Shown here piece after piece: positions 21,856 to 30,212 of a stretch of DNA of 46,406 nt. The notes under the pieces are model-generated. The model had not been told where the DNA came from, did not search any database, and saw only the letters and a program-made list of their open reading frames with translations. A program made the translations under genes and the position numbers. How positions within the stretch are numbered: the first letter of the stretch is position 1; each line of letters opens with the position of its first letter. This stretch comes from a virus, in the IMG/VR virus record IMGVR_UViG_3300035005_000002, positions 1 through 46,406 of that record. One strand, 5' to 3'.

Positions 21856-21886
21856 ATAATAACAAGGTTTTCTAAGACTGTCAACC
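21856..21886 (-). promoter_or_regulatory. Promoter with class I operator for noncoding unit
   Basis: Minus strand TTGACA (plus 21879-21884), 17-bp spacer, TATTAT (plus 21856-21861). Operator 21866-21886 (GGTTTTC-N7-GTCAACC). It faces the noncoding region. Confidence 0.65.
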
Positions 21887-21902
21887 CTATAATGAAAAAT
21901 AT

Positions 21903-24068
21903 TTATTCCACTGGTGCGCCACCTATAACCGAGTTTAATCGTGTGCCCAACTTCTTGAAAATATTAGCCGGGTTCTGAGCTACCCCGTTCTTTAGAGTCT
22001 CGAAGTGGCAATGGTCACCGCTACCTATTCCAGTACTACCCATTGTGGCAATCTGTTGCCCTTTCTTTACTTGCTCTCCTAACTTGACCAATAGTGTCGT
22101 GTTATGTAAATATCTGGTAGCCCAGCCGTTATCATGTCGGATTTTAAGCATATTCCCGGCTCCTCCTTGGAAGCCTATAGGTGCTACTACTACCCCGTCT
22201 CTAGCCGCATAGATTGGGGTACCTTTTTTATTAGCAATATCTATCCCCTTGTGGTTTCTACTAGCCCCAGGGATACCTGTGTTTCTCAGTCCGAACCCTG
22301 ACGTTACCGTACCCGTACAAGGATATACCCAAACACCTGGGGTATCCGGTACGTTATTCTGCGGCATGGGCGCGTTAGGGGTATCGGCGGGCGTGTTATC
22401 CAGTACCTCTACCGGGCTGTACACATCTAAGGTAGAGGTATCAGAGGCTAACTTATGCGTTACTTTGTCGACTAACCAAATACGATCTAAGGGGCTAGGG
22501 AAACCTAGAGTACGCACTCCGTCCAATGGCTTCAATGGCATTGAAGCCGGGCTTAAGTTAACTGTAAACCTACTAGGTAGTCCCTTAACCCTCTTAAACC
22601 TAGACCTACTCTGATTTAATAATGCGTCCTGACCTGGACTAGGAGTCCCTGATATAACTTTAGTCTGGTTACCCGTAGCTGATATGTCTCGTGCTGGGTC
22701 TACGTCGATGTTCTTAGTTAGCATTTCCCCGGTTAGCGGTTCTACAGTTGCCTTAGGCTCCTCTTGAAGTAAACTAGACTCTTCCTGGTTTTTATCTAAC
22801 GCCTTATCTACTACCTCATACTTGATAAGGTTACCTTCACGGGTTATCGTAAACCCTGTATCATTTATTTTGTCCCTGGATTTAATAGTTAACGCCCCGT
22901 TATTCTCCGACACCCATAGTCCCGCATAGTTAGCCTCACGGATGAGTAACTGGTAATCGCTAATACCAGATTGGTCTATGTGTTGGTACAACGGGTCTAG
23001 AGTAGACTGCCAGTCTAACTTTATCTTATGGGCTTCTGCGATCGCTTGAGCTAGCTGTCTTAGGCTGGTATCCTTAACCGTCTTATTACGTTTCCGGCGG
23101 TTAAGTACCCACCGGATACCTTGCCCCATGACTTGAGTTTTACCTGTTTCATCCCACTTAGTACCTTGATGGAAGAACTCGAAACTCACCCCGCACCAGT
23201 CGATGATTATTTTATTACCCTTGATAACCTCTTGTACGGTTTCAGGGATACTAGGGCGTAACGCGGATATGTCAGGTTCTACCTTAGTAGCTACAGGGGT
23301 TACTGTAGAACCTTTGTTATAAAATGCTAATCGTTCGTTATAGTATGCTATTGCTGCATCCACTGTCCAACCCGTCTGCTGTTCAGCAGCACCTGGAAGG
23401 CTAGTCCATTCATTCCTGCCTCTTCTTATTGCTTCTCGGATATCCCCAGCCAGTAAAGGCGCTATCATCTTACGCTGACCCATTAACCAGAATGCGGCTC
23501 TATCCTGGGACGTGGGTAGGAAGTCCTTGAACTTACCAGGGTTCCTAGACTGTATATAACGCCAGGTCTTAGGTATAATCTGATACCTCCCGGATGCCCT
23601 TGTCCATTGAGTGATGGAAGTGGGATAACCTTTGGCGGCTTCTGCTTCTGTAAACCTAGTGTTATTTATTCCTGTAAAGTACCATTCACGGGTTATTTGG
23701 AAGCTAAAGTAACCCCCAACCTCCCTAACAGCTATCATGTCCAGAAAAGCTTTAACCTGCGGGGTAAACGGTTCCCCGGTAGACTCTACGCCCACGTTAC
23801 CATTACCGGGGGTTACTTTAGATGATTCAGGTGCCTGGTTACTGATTACGGGGCTATTATTAGGGTTAGGGGTTAACTGTCGGATACCCCCGGAGTTTAT
23901 AGTATGGCTAATCAAAGCTGATGCTATTAAGCCTAGGGGGTCGGATAAAGTAATCATACAGTTACTAGATTTATCATTTTGCCCAAGCGTTACTTCCAGG
24001 TCTATGAGTTCGTTCTTAGGCTTCCAGACCTGCCCAAAACCCTCTAAGCTAACCTCTACATCCCTCAT
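21903..24068 (-). CDS. Baseplate hub protein with muramidase and M23 peptidase domains
   Basis: The 721-residue protein combines several domains. Residues 1-60 look like the start of a gpD/gp27-type hub (RDVEVSLEGFGQVW). Residues about 103-250 form a muramidase of GH104-like pattern (AFLDMIAVRE with E116, then ASGRYQIIPKTW). Residues 280-560 return to hub/late-control D (ISDYQLLIREANYAGLWVSE, TRTLGFPSPLDRIWLVDKVT-like). Residues 575-705 form an M23 metallopeptidase (H606-x3-D610, H655, H686-C-H688). This makes one baseplate protein able to open the wall during injection; no separate endolysin is recognised in the window, so it may also matter for lysis. Late motif upstream. Confidence 0.85.
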   Translation of the reverse strand: MRDVEVSLEGFGQVWKPKNELIDLEVTLGQNDKSSNCMITLSDPLGLIASALISHTINSGGIRQLTPNPNNSPVISNQAPESSKVTPGNGNVGVESTGEPFTPQVKAFLDMIAVREVGGYFSFQITREWYFTGINNTRFTEAEAAKGYPTSITQWTRASGRYQIIPKTWRYIQSRNPGKFKDFLPTSQDRAAFWLMGQRKMIAPLLAGDIREAIRRGRNEWTSLPGAAEQQTGWTVDAAIAYYNERLAFYNKGSTVTPVATKVEPDISALRPSIPETVQEVIKGNKIIIDWCGVSFEFFHQGTKWDETGKTQVMGQGIRWVLNRRKRNKTVKDTSLRQLAQAIAEAHKIKLDWQSTLDPLYQHIDQSGISDYQLLIREANYAGLWVSENNGALTIKSRDKINDTGFTITREGNLIKYEVVDKALDKNQEESSLLQEEPKATVEPLTGEMLTKNIDVDPARDISATGNQTKVISGTPSPGQDALLNQSRSRFKRVKGLPSRFTVNLSPASMPLKPLDGVRTLGFPSPLDRIWLVDKVTHKLASDTSTLDVYSPVEVLDNTPADTPNAPMPQNNVPDTPGVWVYPCTGTVTSGFGLRNTGIPGASRNHKGIDIANKKGTPIYAARDGVVVAPIGFQGGAGNMLKIRHDNGWATRYLHNTTLLVKLGEQVKKGQQIATMGSTGIGSGDHCHFETLKNGVAQNPANIFKKLGTRLNSVIGGAPVE

Positions 24069-24078
24069 GGTTTATAGA

Positions 24079-24088
24079 TAATAAGTCA
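24079..24088 (-). promoter_or_regulatory. Late-gene motif upstream of hub gene
   Basis: Minus strand TTTGACTTATTATCTATAA, about 12 bases before the hub ATG (24068). Confidence 0.5.
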
Positions 24089-24090
24089 AA

Positions 24091-24113
24091 CGCCCTAGGG
24101 GTTAGCTAGGGCG
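24091..24113. terminator. Hairpin between the 124-aa gene and hub gene
   Basis: CGCCCTAG and CTAGGGCG form an 8-bp perfect stem with a 7-base loop. No long T-run follows on either strand, so termination is possible but not certain. Confidence 0.4.
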
Positions 24114-24123
24114 TTATATTAAG

Positions 24124-24144
24124 GGTTATACCTCACTGTTAACC
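24124..24144 (-). promoter_or_regulatory. Class I operator, probable leftward promoter
   Basis: GGTTATA-N7-GTTAACC on the plus strand. On the minus strand TTAACA with 17-18 bp spacing to TATAAC. It faces the hub gene. Confidence 0.5.
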
Positions 24145-24519
24145 TTAATAAACCTCAAAAATACTAAAAGTCAATAACTCTGGGCGGTTCTTAGGATGGC
24201 TGATTATCCATAGTGCTGAGCGGGCGGGTTCATTGAATATATGTGTCTCAGCCCCAGCCATCCACGTATTTAAGTCATATACTTCATTGTAATATTTTGT
24301 AGTTAAAAACCATGCTTTACGTCCGTCTAGCTCCGAAGAGTTTAGTAAGTACCTATCCTCTCTGTTTAGCTGGTCATCCCAGATAGATAAACCTATCTGC
24401 TTAAGTTCGGAAAACTGAAGTATACCTTTGAGCTTGGTTAACTTCATCTGGTTATCTTCTTCCCATAGTTCAGGTAGAAATATTTCCCGAATGTCTAACA
24501 AGTACTCAGTAGGTGTCAT
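24145..24519 (-). CDS. Unknown protein (124 aa)
   Basis: The product (MTPTEYLLDIREIFLPELWE...) is helical at the start and mixed later (RSALWIISHPKNRPELLTFS). Its start overlaps the stop of the kinase gene by four bases, so the two are coupled. No family recognised; co-expression with nucleotide metabolism is the only clue. Confidence 0.5.
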   Translation of the reverse strand: MTPTEYLLDIREIFLPELWEEDNQMKLTKLKGILQFSELKQIGLSIWDDQLNREDRYLLNSSELDGRKAWFLTTKYYNEVYDLNTWMAGAETHIFNEPARSALWIISHPKNRPELLTFSIFEVY

Positions 24520-25064
24520 GAGGCTAACTCCTCTGCCGCTACTTTCAGGTCTTCAGTAGTATGATTAGATACGAAAAAACCACGATTAGAACGTACCCAC
24601 AAACTATCAAATATTTCTCTCTGGTATTCATCCGACTTCATAGCAGTTATACCTGGTCTATTTATCCATACGGGTATAACCTCTATTCCTTCATCTAAAA
24701 ACTTAAGTATAACATACATCTCTGTAAAGTTACGGGTATCGGTTAAGATAACCGTGCGAGACATAAGCATCTGTTTTATTAGCTTTGTTACCTTTCTGGT
24801 CATCATGTGAGGGTCGATCTGAGGAAAAAACTCAAAAGCTTTTACCATTACGTCTAGGTAACTAATATCCGTACCTGGTAGCTTTTCTAACCGCTTCTCT
24901 GGGTCATCTAAGAAACCTGCGGGTAAATCATAGACCATTTCAAACATATCTTTCATCGGTCTAGACCACTTTACATTAGCTGCTCTTATCAGCTTTTGCA
25001 TTTCCCGGCACAGCGTATCTTTACCTGCGCCTGAATAACCCATTAGTACATAAATACTACTCAT
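24516..25064 (-). CDS. Deoxynucleoside monophosphate kinase-like P-loop protein
   Basis: P-loop GYSGAGKDT at residues 9-17 near the N-terminus and the LID/dNMP-kinase style layout (KWSRPMKDMF near 32-41, RTVILTDTRNFTEM near 102-115) fit phage dNMP kinases such as T4 gp1. It would phosphorylate dNMPs to dNDPs for replication. The 182-residue length is plausible but somewhat short. A GGAGGAGATA ribosome site lies upstream, after a 13-codon leader ORF (25086-25127). Confidence 0.7.
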   Translation of the reverse strand: MSSIYVLMGYSGAGKDTLCREMQKLIRAANVKWSRPMKDMFEMVYDLPAGFLDDPEKRLEKLPGTDISYLDVMVKAFEFFPQIDPHMMTRKVTKLIKQMLMSRTVILTDTRNFTEMYVILKFLDEGIEVIPVWINRPGITAMKSDEYQREIFDSLWVRSNRGFFVSNHTTEDLKVAAEELAS

Positions 25065-25085
25065 CTATTATCTCCTCCTGCTAAG

Positions 25086-25127
25086 TCAAACTTTGCTATC
25101 CCACCAGTAGGGACTACGTCCTGTCAT
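25086..25127 (-). CDS. Possible leader peptide before the kinase gene
   Basis: A 13-codon frame, MTGRSPYWWDSKV, ends 21 bases before the kinase start, between the operator at 25149 and the ribosome site. The ribosome site is weak. The two adjacent Trp codons could allow attenuation, but so short a frame may be chance. Confidence 0.25.
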   Translation of the reverse strand: MTGRSPYWWDSKV

Positions 25128-25148
25128 GTTATTCTCTGTAAGAATAAA

Positions 25149-25169
25149 GGTTGACTATCACTGTCAACC
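25149..25169 (-). promoter_or_regulatory. Class I operator before kinase gene
   Basis: GGTTGAC-N7-GTCAACC, symmetric. Minus-strand TTGACA is present, but the -10 candidate (TATTCT) is poorly spaced, so the promoter is weaker than most. Confidence 0.6.
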
Positions 25170-25178
25170 TAGTAGCGT

Positions 25179-25358
25179 TTACCAAATAACTATAGAATCT
25201 TCATCCTGATCTATATCCGGTGAATATTCCCAAAGAGCGTTCCAGAAAGGGTTATTTTCTAACTCATTCCGGAATCCTTCAGGGACTTCTAGCTCTAGTT
25301 CCGCTTCTAACTCGGCTTCTATCTGACTTTGGCTAACTTCTGACCCGTATCCTAGCAT
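25179..25358 (-). CDS. Small acidic protein (59 aa)
   Basis: Frame from ATG 25358, about 35 bases after the -10 of the promoter at 25388-25417. The product (MLGYGSEVSQSQIEAELEAE...) is extremely acidic, with a helical Glu/Leu repeat (residues 13-25) and an acidic end (DIDQDEDSIVIW). It looks like a DNA mimic or an SSB/sigma-binding peptide in charge distribution only. Function unknown. Confidence 0.5.
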   Translation of the reverse strand: MLGYGSEVSQSQIEAELEAELELEVPEGFRNELENNPFWNALWEYSPDIDQDEDSIVIW

Positions 25359-25387
25359 CTGTTTAGCTCCCTTTTGCTTATGTATCT

Positions 25388-25419
25388 ATAATAGCTTGGG
25401 TTGACCTTAACTGTCAACC
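25388..25419 (-). promoter_or_regulatory. Promoter with class I operator (leftward)
   Basis: Minus strand TTGACA (plus 25412-25417), 18-bp spacer, TATTAT (plus 25388-25393). Operator 25399-25419 symmetric. The leader contains ATAGATACATAAGCAA, shared by other class I promoters. Confidence 0.75.
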
Positions 25420-25448
25420 CTAAACTATATCTAGGATTGTGTGCTATT

Positions 25449-28400
25449 TTATACTAACATACTTAGTAACTGGCTAGGGGTTACTGTGTAACCTATGGGT
25501 AACCCTTGGGGCTGGCTAGGTGTTATTTGGGGGTCTTTAGGGTCTTTACGGAGGCAAAAAGGGTCTACGTCTACCGCAGAAAACCAAGCTACACCCGCCG
25601 GGATACAGTCTAACGACAAGGCGTCAATAAATGCGGCTCTAACGTATAAGTGGGCTAGTTGTAATGCCCAAATAGCATTTCTGATGTTATTGGGGTCATC
25701 TCCCACCATCGTCCTAATCTCATCGTGGATGGTTATCAGAAGTTTCCCGTCTACTCCTAGTTTCTTATAGAAGTGTCTAGTTAGTAGGATTAACATATCT
25801 CTGAAGTCTACACCGGAACTCTGAATAGTCCAGTTTACTCTAGATGGTTTGAAGTCTTTAAACCCTGCTAGTGACCTACTCATTACATTTTTGAGTAAAG
25901 GTGTCTTGGGTACCTTGGAGTCCGCTATGGATTCCATAACGTTAAACGAATCCGATGCTAACCCCCCTGTGTACCTCTTGAAGCTTCCTAACGCCCCTTC
26001 TTCCCTTACGGTTTGACCCTTGAACTTATTGATAAATACTTTACTGTTAGCCTGTGCCTCAGCTAATGTCATTGTGGGGATGTTCTTTAGAAGCGCGTTA
26101 GTATCCCCGGTTAGCCCCTGTCCATAAATGCAGTTACCTGTGATAGTTATTGTGTCACCTTGACGCATAACCCAAGTACCTAAAGCTGTAGTAGGACACC
26201 ATACGGATGTGTTCTCAATGCGAGTTTTAACTAACCTCTGAGCAGTTATGTGCGGCTTGGTTAAGTTCATTTTTTGGACTTTATTACCGTATCTTGTACC
26301 AACAGAAACTCTGTAACCAATCAAATAAGCCGCTAGTTTAAAAGCTTCTGCATGATGCCCCATTTTCTGAGTTATGCACCAAGTGCCAGTGGCTCGATCT
26401 TGATGTCCATCACTAAGTAAAACCCCTAATACAAAAGATTGTAGCTCCCTGTAAGACATTTTCAGGATCTCCGGTATGTAGTCTGTGCCGTATTTAACCC
26501 CAAAAGACTTAAGACCATAACCTGAGCCGCCATTATAAGGGGCTGACACGGTTATATTATTTTCTTGTTTTATGTTATCTGTGGTGAATATCTGAAATAT
26601 TGTGTATCCTTCCTTAACTCCTAGCTTCCTTACACGCTTAGACCCATACCATCTGTGATCACCTGTGCAAACTACAGACCACCCATGACTCATTTCTAAC
26701 TTATACACCTCAGCGTCTTCGTGATATGTCATATGGGTTATAGGAGACCATTCATTAACCCCTGTTTCTGCGTTGTAGGCTAATATTTCTGTCCCATGAG
26801 ATAACTCTGAGTAAACCCTCCAACCTTCTCTAGTCAGCGCTTGAGTATCCATTGGAACACAACCATACACCCTGGTCTTAGTATTGTCTCTACTGATACC
26901 AGTCTCTTTCGCCATTAAGCTATGAATGTCTGTGGACGCTTCTAAGGTCTCAGCCTTAGCCCCCGCCACACAAATAAAGCCCATAGGAGTACTTGCATTA
27001 ATACCTAACACTGAATCACCCATAATGCCCGCTAACCACGCTTCTTCACTGTCAATGTCCGCACCTACAAGCACATAACCTTTAGGTGGGGCTACCATAG
27101 ATTTAAGCTCGGTACCTAAGCGAGACTTTTTAGGGTTAGCCGCTACCTGCCAAAGGTTGTCGGCACATCTCCCTGTTATGGTGCCGTTAACAAGTAACGA
27201 GGGTAGGGTGACAGGGAAACCTTCAGGCGATTCAGTATGGATGGCGGCTACTCGTTTACGTAAACTTACCCAGTTTATTGTAGACACCTTTTCAGCTAAC
27301 ATCTGCTTTACTGAGTCATTAGCCGCACTAAGTACACCCTGTTCAAACGCTGCAACAAAGCCCTTAGCGAACACGGAGGTAACGTTTTTACCTCTAACTT
27401 CTGGATGTGGTAACCACCCGTGTACTTCTGTGTACCATGTTTTATTTTCATCATCCCAGAGCAAAGGCTCACCCCGCCAAGTTATCCCCATTACTATGGG
27501 CACAAAGCGCTTAGATAAGGTTAGGTCACCTTTGGCATAGTCAGATAGCACTTTACGGTACCAAGCGGGTAACCCTTTATTCTTCCCTGACTTCGCCGGA
27601 TTCCAGTCTAACGCCAATGCTGGCTTAGGTAGGTTATCAGGGTCACACTGGGATAGGTATTCCTCCGCTAAAATCATCAAGTCTTTGTTAGTCTTTACGG
27701 CTAACTCTTGATACATATTCTCTGCGGTCTCGTAATACTTAGGAAACCTATCAGCATCTAAAGGTAACCAGCACGACCCTAATAAAATAGACCCGGACTG
27801 CGCGACTAAGCTAGGTCTATGGTTAAGGTACTCAGGGTAGAGTCTCTTGAATAGCTGTGCTGTATGTAGCACATCTTCACAGCAATACCTGATAACCTCC
27901 AGCATGTTATCCCTAACCCAGGGTAGCCCGTCATTAACTATGTTATCTCTAACCCCTTTGTCTAGTGGTTTGTTAAAGAAGAACTCGTATACCGCAGATA
28001 AGCTGTTAGTTGCTGTCTCGCCCATCCAGTCTAGGTTAGTATCTTCGTCTAGATACAAGGGTCTTTGCTGGTTACTTAAACCACGGCATATTATCCACGC
28101 AGACATTAGGTCGAAGAATCGGTTACCCGTATCCTCCATCTGGTACTCAGATGATAAATAAGCTCTGTCATACTGAGTGTTGTAGTTTACCATTAGGTTA
28201 TTAAAACCGTAGGGGATAATAGAGGGCATCTGGTCGAAGTCGGTAACCCAAAGTAGCCAACCCCTAGCAGACATAGCCACAGCGCAAGTAGGTAACCACC
28301 TATCCCCCACTTGCACCGTTTCAGTATCTTGGAAGAACACCTTCCCAGATATTGGCTTTTCAAGGAGTTTCCATCGCTCACCTTTAGGGCACCAGTATTG

Positions 28401-28727
28401 CCATTTCCCTTTAATGGTATTGAAGTTAGTGGGTAGTTCTGGGAACTCCCAAGACATAATAGAACCTAACGCGTCAAGAGTACTCTTAGTATGTTCTGCG
28501 ATCGCTTGCTCCAGTTCTTGTTCCAGCGTACCAAAGTTATCAGGGATAGGTAGTTCTGCAACTTCGTTATTGTCATTGGCTTGATGAAGCCCGAACGGCT
28601 TTAGTTTATTTTCTATTTTCTGTTTATCTAGAATACTTAAGGGATTTGAAGGGTAACCCAATACCCTTACTTGAAGATCATCGGAAAGCTTTTTAATGTG
28701 CATTGGTAATCCTGGTTTATACAACAT
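25449..28727 (-). CDS. DNA polymerase, family A (pol gamma-like), interrupted by an intein
   Basis: Residues 130-300 are a 3'-5' exonuclease (VFFQDTETV near 130-138, NYNTQYDRAYL near 181-191, YCCEDVLHT near 281-289). Motif A is VLVGADIDSEEAWL near 552-565; motif C is LLITIHDEIR near 996-1005. Motif B lies at KTRVYG|CIYGQG, where the intein (623-865) is inserted; this YGxIYGxG form is of the pol gamma type rather than T7/pol I. The extein is about 849 residues. The splice junction is ITITGN|C866, so the second nucleophile is Cys. Active replication polymerase is inferred from intact motifs. Confidence 0.9.
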   Translation of the reverse strand: MLYKPGLPMHIKKLSDDLQVRVLGYPSNPLSILDKQKIENKLKPFGLHQANDNNEVAELPIPDNFGTLEQELEQAIAEHTKSTLDALGSIMSWEFPELPTNFNTIKGKWQYWCPKGERWKLLEKPISGKVFFQDTETVQVGDRWLPTCAVAMSARGWLLWVTDFDQMPSIIPYGFNNLMVNYNTQYDRAYLSSEYQMEDTGNRFFDLMSAWIICRGLSNQQRPLYLDEDTNLDWMGETATNSLSAVYEFFFNKPLDKGVRDNIVNDGLPWVRDNMLEVIRYCCEDVLHTAQLFKRLYPEYLNHRPSLVAQSGSILLGSCWLPLDADRFPKYYETAENMYQELAVKTNKDLMILAEEYLSQCDPDNLPKPALALDWNPAKSGKNKGLPAWYRKVLSDYAKGDLTLSKRFVPIVMGITWRGEPLLWDDENKTWYTEVHGWLPHPEVRGKNVTSVFAKGFVAAFEQGVLSAANDSVKQMLAEKVSTINWVSLRKRVAAIHTESPEGFPVTLPSLLVNGTITGRCADNLWQVAANPKKSRLGTELKSMVAPPKGYVLVGADIDSEEAWLAGIMGDSVLGINASTPMGFICVAGAKAETLEASTDIHSLMAKETGISRDNTKTRVYGCVPMDTQALTREGWRVYSELSHGTEILAYNAETGVNEWSPITHMTYHEDAEVYKLEMSHGWSVVCTGDHRWYGSKRVRKLGVKEGYTIFQIFTTDNIKQENNITVSAPYNGGSGYGLKSFGVKYGTDYIPEILKMSYRELQSFVLGVLLSDGHQDRATGTWCITQKMGHHAEAFKLAAYLIGYRVSVGTRYGNKVQKMNLTKPHITAQRLVKTRIENTSVWCPTTALGTWVMRQGDTITITGNCIYGQGLTGDTNALLKNIPTMTLAEAQANSKVFINKFKGQTVREEGALGSFKRYTGGLASDSFNVMESIADSKVPKTPLLKNVMSRSLAGFKDFKPSRVNWTIQSSGVDFRDMLILLTRHFYKKLGVDGKLLITIHDEIRTMVGDDPNNIRNAIWALQLAHLYVRAAFIDALSLDCIPAGVAWFSAVDVDPFCLRKDPKDPQITPSQPQGLPIGYTVTPSQLLSMLV
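26133..26861 (-). mobile_element. Intein in DNA polymerase motif B
   Basis: A 243-residue intein: block A CVPMDTQALTREGW (C623), block B with VVCTGDHRWYG, a homing-endonuclease-like trace VLGVLLSDGH near 767-776, block F SVWCPTTALGTWVMRQGDTI, and the end GN followed by Cys. The usual penultimate His is replaced by Gly, as in many phage inteins. It is short, so any LAGLIDADG endonuclease is likely reduced. The splice residues C1, N and +1 Cys are present. Confidence 0.88.
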
Positions 28728-28774
28728 GTAAACCCTATAAGGGGGTTGCTGTCAACCACCCTTTAAGAAAACCT

Positions 28775-29533
28775 CTAGAACAGTCCTTCTAGCTTTCTAA
28801 ATAACCTCTTGGTATACTCGGCTAACCTTAGCTCATTTATAAATCTACCCCCCTTTGCTATAACCCATACCACTAAAGGCTTCATCAAGCAACTAACCGC
28901 ACTCCAAAGTATAACTAACGAAGTGATTAAAAGCACTAGCACGGTACTATGAGATTTCCAAGGAGTTTCAGGGGTACCACTATCATCATATGAGGTTACC
29001 TTAGCAGCTTCCGAGATATCTTGAGCTACTTCGGGGGTGACAGGGTAGGAGCTAGCAGAGTTAAGCGCACAGATGAGAGCGTTAGCTCGGTCGTCTTGGG
29101 CCTTTCTAGACTTAATAAAGTCGTCTTTAGCCTCCTGCCAAACATCTTGTATATTGGCACCTTCCGGTACTTCTAGTGTGCGTTCATACCAACTAGTGAG
29201 TCTGCCGTCTTCATTGGCTACATAGCTATACACGGCAAGCCCTTCTAGTTCTAGCCTTTGGTATATTGTACACACATTATAGCAGCTATCTAAATACCTA
29301 AACGTAGGTGTTACTAAGTTTTCAGGCGACAAAGGGGACTCAGCGACAGCACAGGTGTCACCAGTACACTCCTGACCACTGAACTCACAGTCAGGGGGTG
29401 TTATAGTTTCTTCATGTCTTTTGGTTGATATTAGCTTTAATAAGCTAACACGGTCACTATTACGTCGTAAATCAAACCCTTTAATATCTATACCTAGTTG
29501 TAATGCAGATGCTTTTATTTGAGACGCGTACAT
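28775..29533 (-). CDS. Unknown protein with C-terminal membrane segment (252 aa)
   Basis: The N-terminal 40 residues (MYASQIKASALQLGIDIKGF...) could be a small helical domain. A Cys-rich patch lies near residues 49-60 (CEFSGQECTGDTC). Residues about 196-220 are hydrophobic (VLVLLITSLVILWSAVSCLM), so a tail-anchored membrane protein is likely, with a short basic C-terminus. It has its own operator-promoter at 29560-29591. Function unknown. Confidence 0.55.
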   Translation of the reverse strand: MYASQIKASALQLGIDIKGFDLRRNSDRVSLLKLISTKRHEETITPPDCEFSGQECTGDTCAVAESPLSPENLVTPTFRYLDSCYNVCTIYQRLELEGLAVYSYVANEDGRLTSWYERTLEVPEGANIQDVWQEAKDDFIKSRKAQDDRANALICALNSASSYPVTPEVAQDISEAAKVTSYDDSGTPETPWKSHSTVLVLLITSLVILWSAVSCLMKPLVVWVIAKGGRFINELRLAEYTKRLFRKLEGLF

Positions 29534-29558
29534 TATGAGGCTCCTTTGCTTATGTATC

Positions 29559-29591
29559 TACTATACTTTAGGTTAACACTAACTGTCAACC
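29559..29591 (-). promoter_or_regulatory. Promoter with class I operator (leftward)
   Basis: Minus strand TTGACA, 18-bp spacer, TATAGT; operator 29571-29591 (GGTTAAC-N7-GTCAACC). Leader TAGATACATAAGCAAAGGAGCC before ATG 29533, nearly the same as the leaders at 5794 and 7237. Confidence 0.8.
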
Positions 29592-29597
29592 CAAGTC

Positions 29598-30155
29598 TTA
29601 TATATTCCAAAGCCTATGGGGTATAACATTCCAATGCAAGTAACCACATATAGTATTACAGTAACGGTATCTACCCCCCAAGTAGCTTTTACACGCATCG
29701 CTCAACTGTCTAACCCTTAGAAAACCCTTACTATTTACATAGTTCTCAATAGACTTTTTGGTGTACAAGCGCAACTCATGCTCTTGGTAGAATAGATAGT
29801 TGGTTGCTTTACCTGTTGCATACCAGCCGGGTTCCCATGAACCTGTATCGATTAAAGTATCTACATCTAATAATGAAATACTTAACTTCCCTAAGATGTA
29901 CTCAGTGTCTCGGCAGGCTACTCTGGAGGTTAGCTGATTAGCCAACTCAAGCCCTATGTTTTTGAACTTGGCTCCCTTATGTGAGGATTTGATACTTACA
30001 GGCTTCCCATTTACCCAGCAATCAATGTCTTCCTTCTTGTTTTCCTGGCTACTTGCTGGCTTGACGTTATACCCCTGCCCCCTGAGGAAATCCATTACTT
30101 TTCTCTCGTCTGATAAACCCTTCTCATAGCACAAATCTAGCTCTGTGGTATACAT
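29598..30155 (-). CDS. PD-(D/E)XK nuclease-like protein
   Basis: The N-terminal part has the core of a PD-(D/E)xK nuclease: SDERKVMDFLRGQGYNV near 15-31, then DIDCWVNGKPVSIKSS near 43-58, where D43/D45 and K56 fit the metal and catalytic positions (SIK in place of the usual E-x-K). The second half (about 130-185) is a separate small domain. The likely role is a Holliday-junction resolvase or another recombination/replication nuclease. Upstream of it is a class I operator at 30192-30212. Confidence 0.65.
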   Translation of the reverse strand: MYTTELDLCYEKGLSDERKVMDFLRGQGYNVKPASSQENKKEDIDCWVNGKPVSIKSSHKGAKFKNIGLELANQLTSRVACRDTEYILGKLSISLLDVDTLIDTGSWEPGWYATGKATNYLFYQEHELRLYTKKSIENYVNSKGFLRVRQLSDACKSYLGGRYRYCNTICGYLHWNVIPHRLWNI

Positions 30156-30175
30156 TAGCTTACCTCTTATAATAA

Positions 30176-30212
30176 GGGGGCTAGTAACCCCCGTTAACCA
30201 GCACTGTCAACC
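30176..30212 (-). promoter_or_regulatory. Class I operator with hairpin, upstream of nuclease gene
   Basis: Operator 30192-30212 (CGTTAAC-N7-GTCAACC), with TTGACA on the minus strand but only a weak -10. A GGGGG/CCCCC hairpin (30176-30192) lies where the leader begins. It overlaps the end of the helicase gene. Confidence 0.55.
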
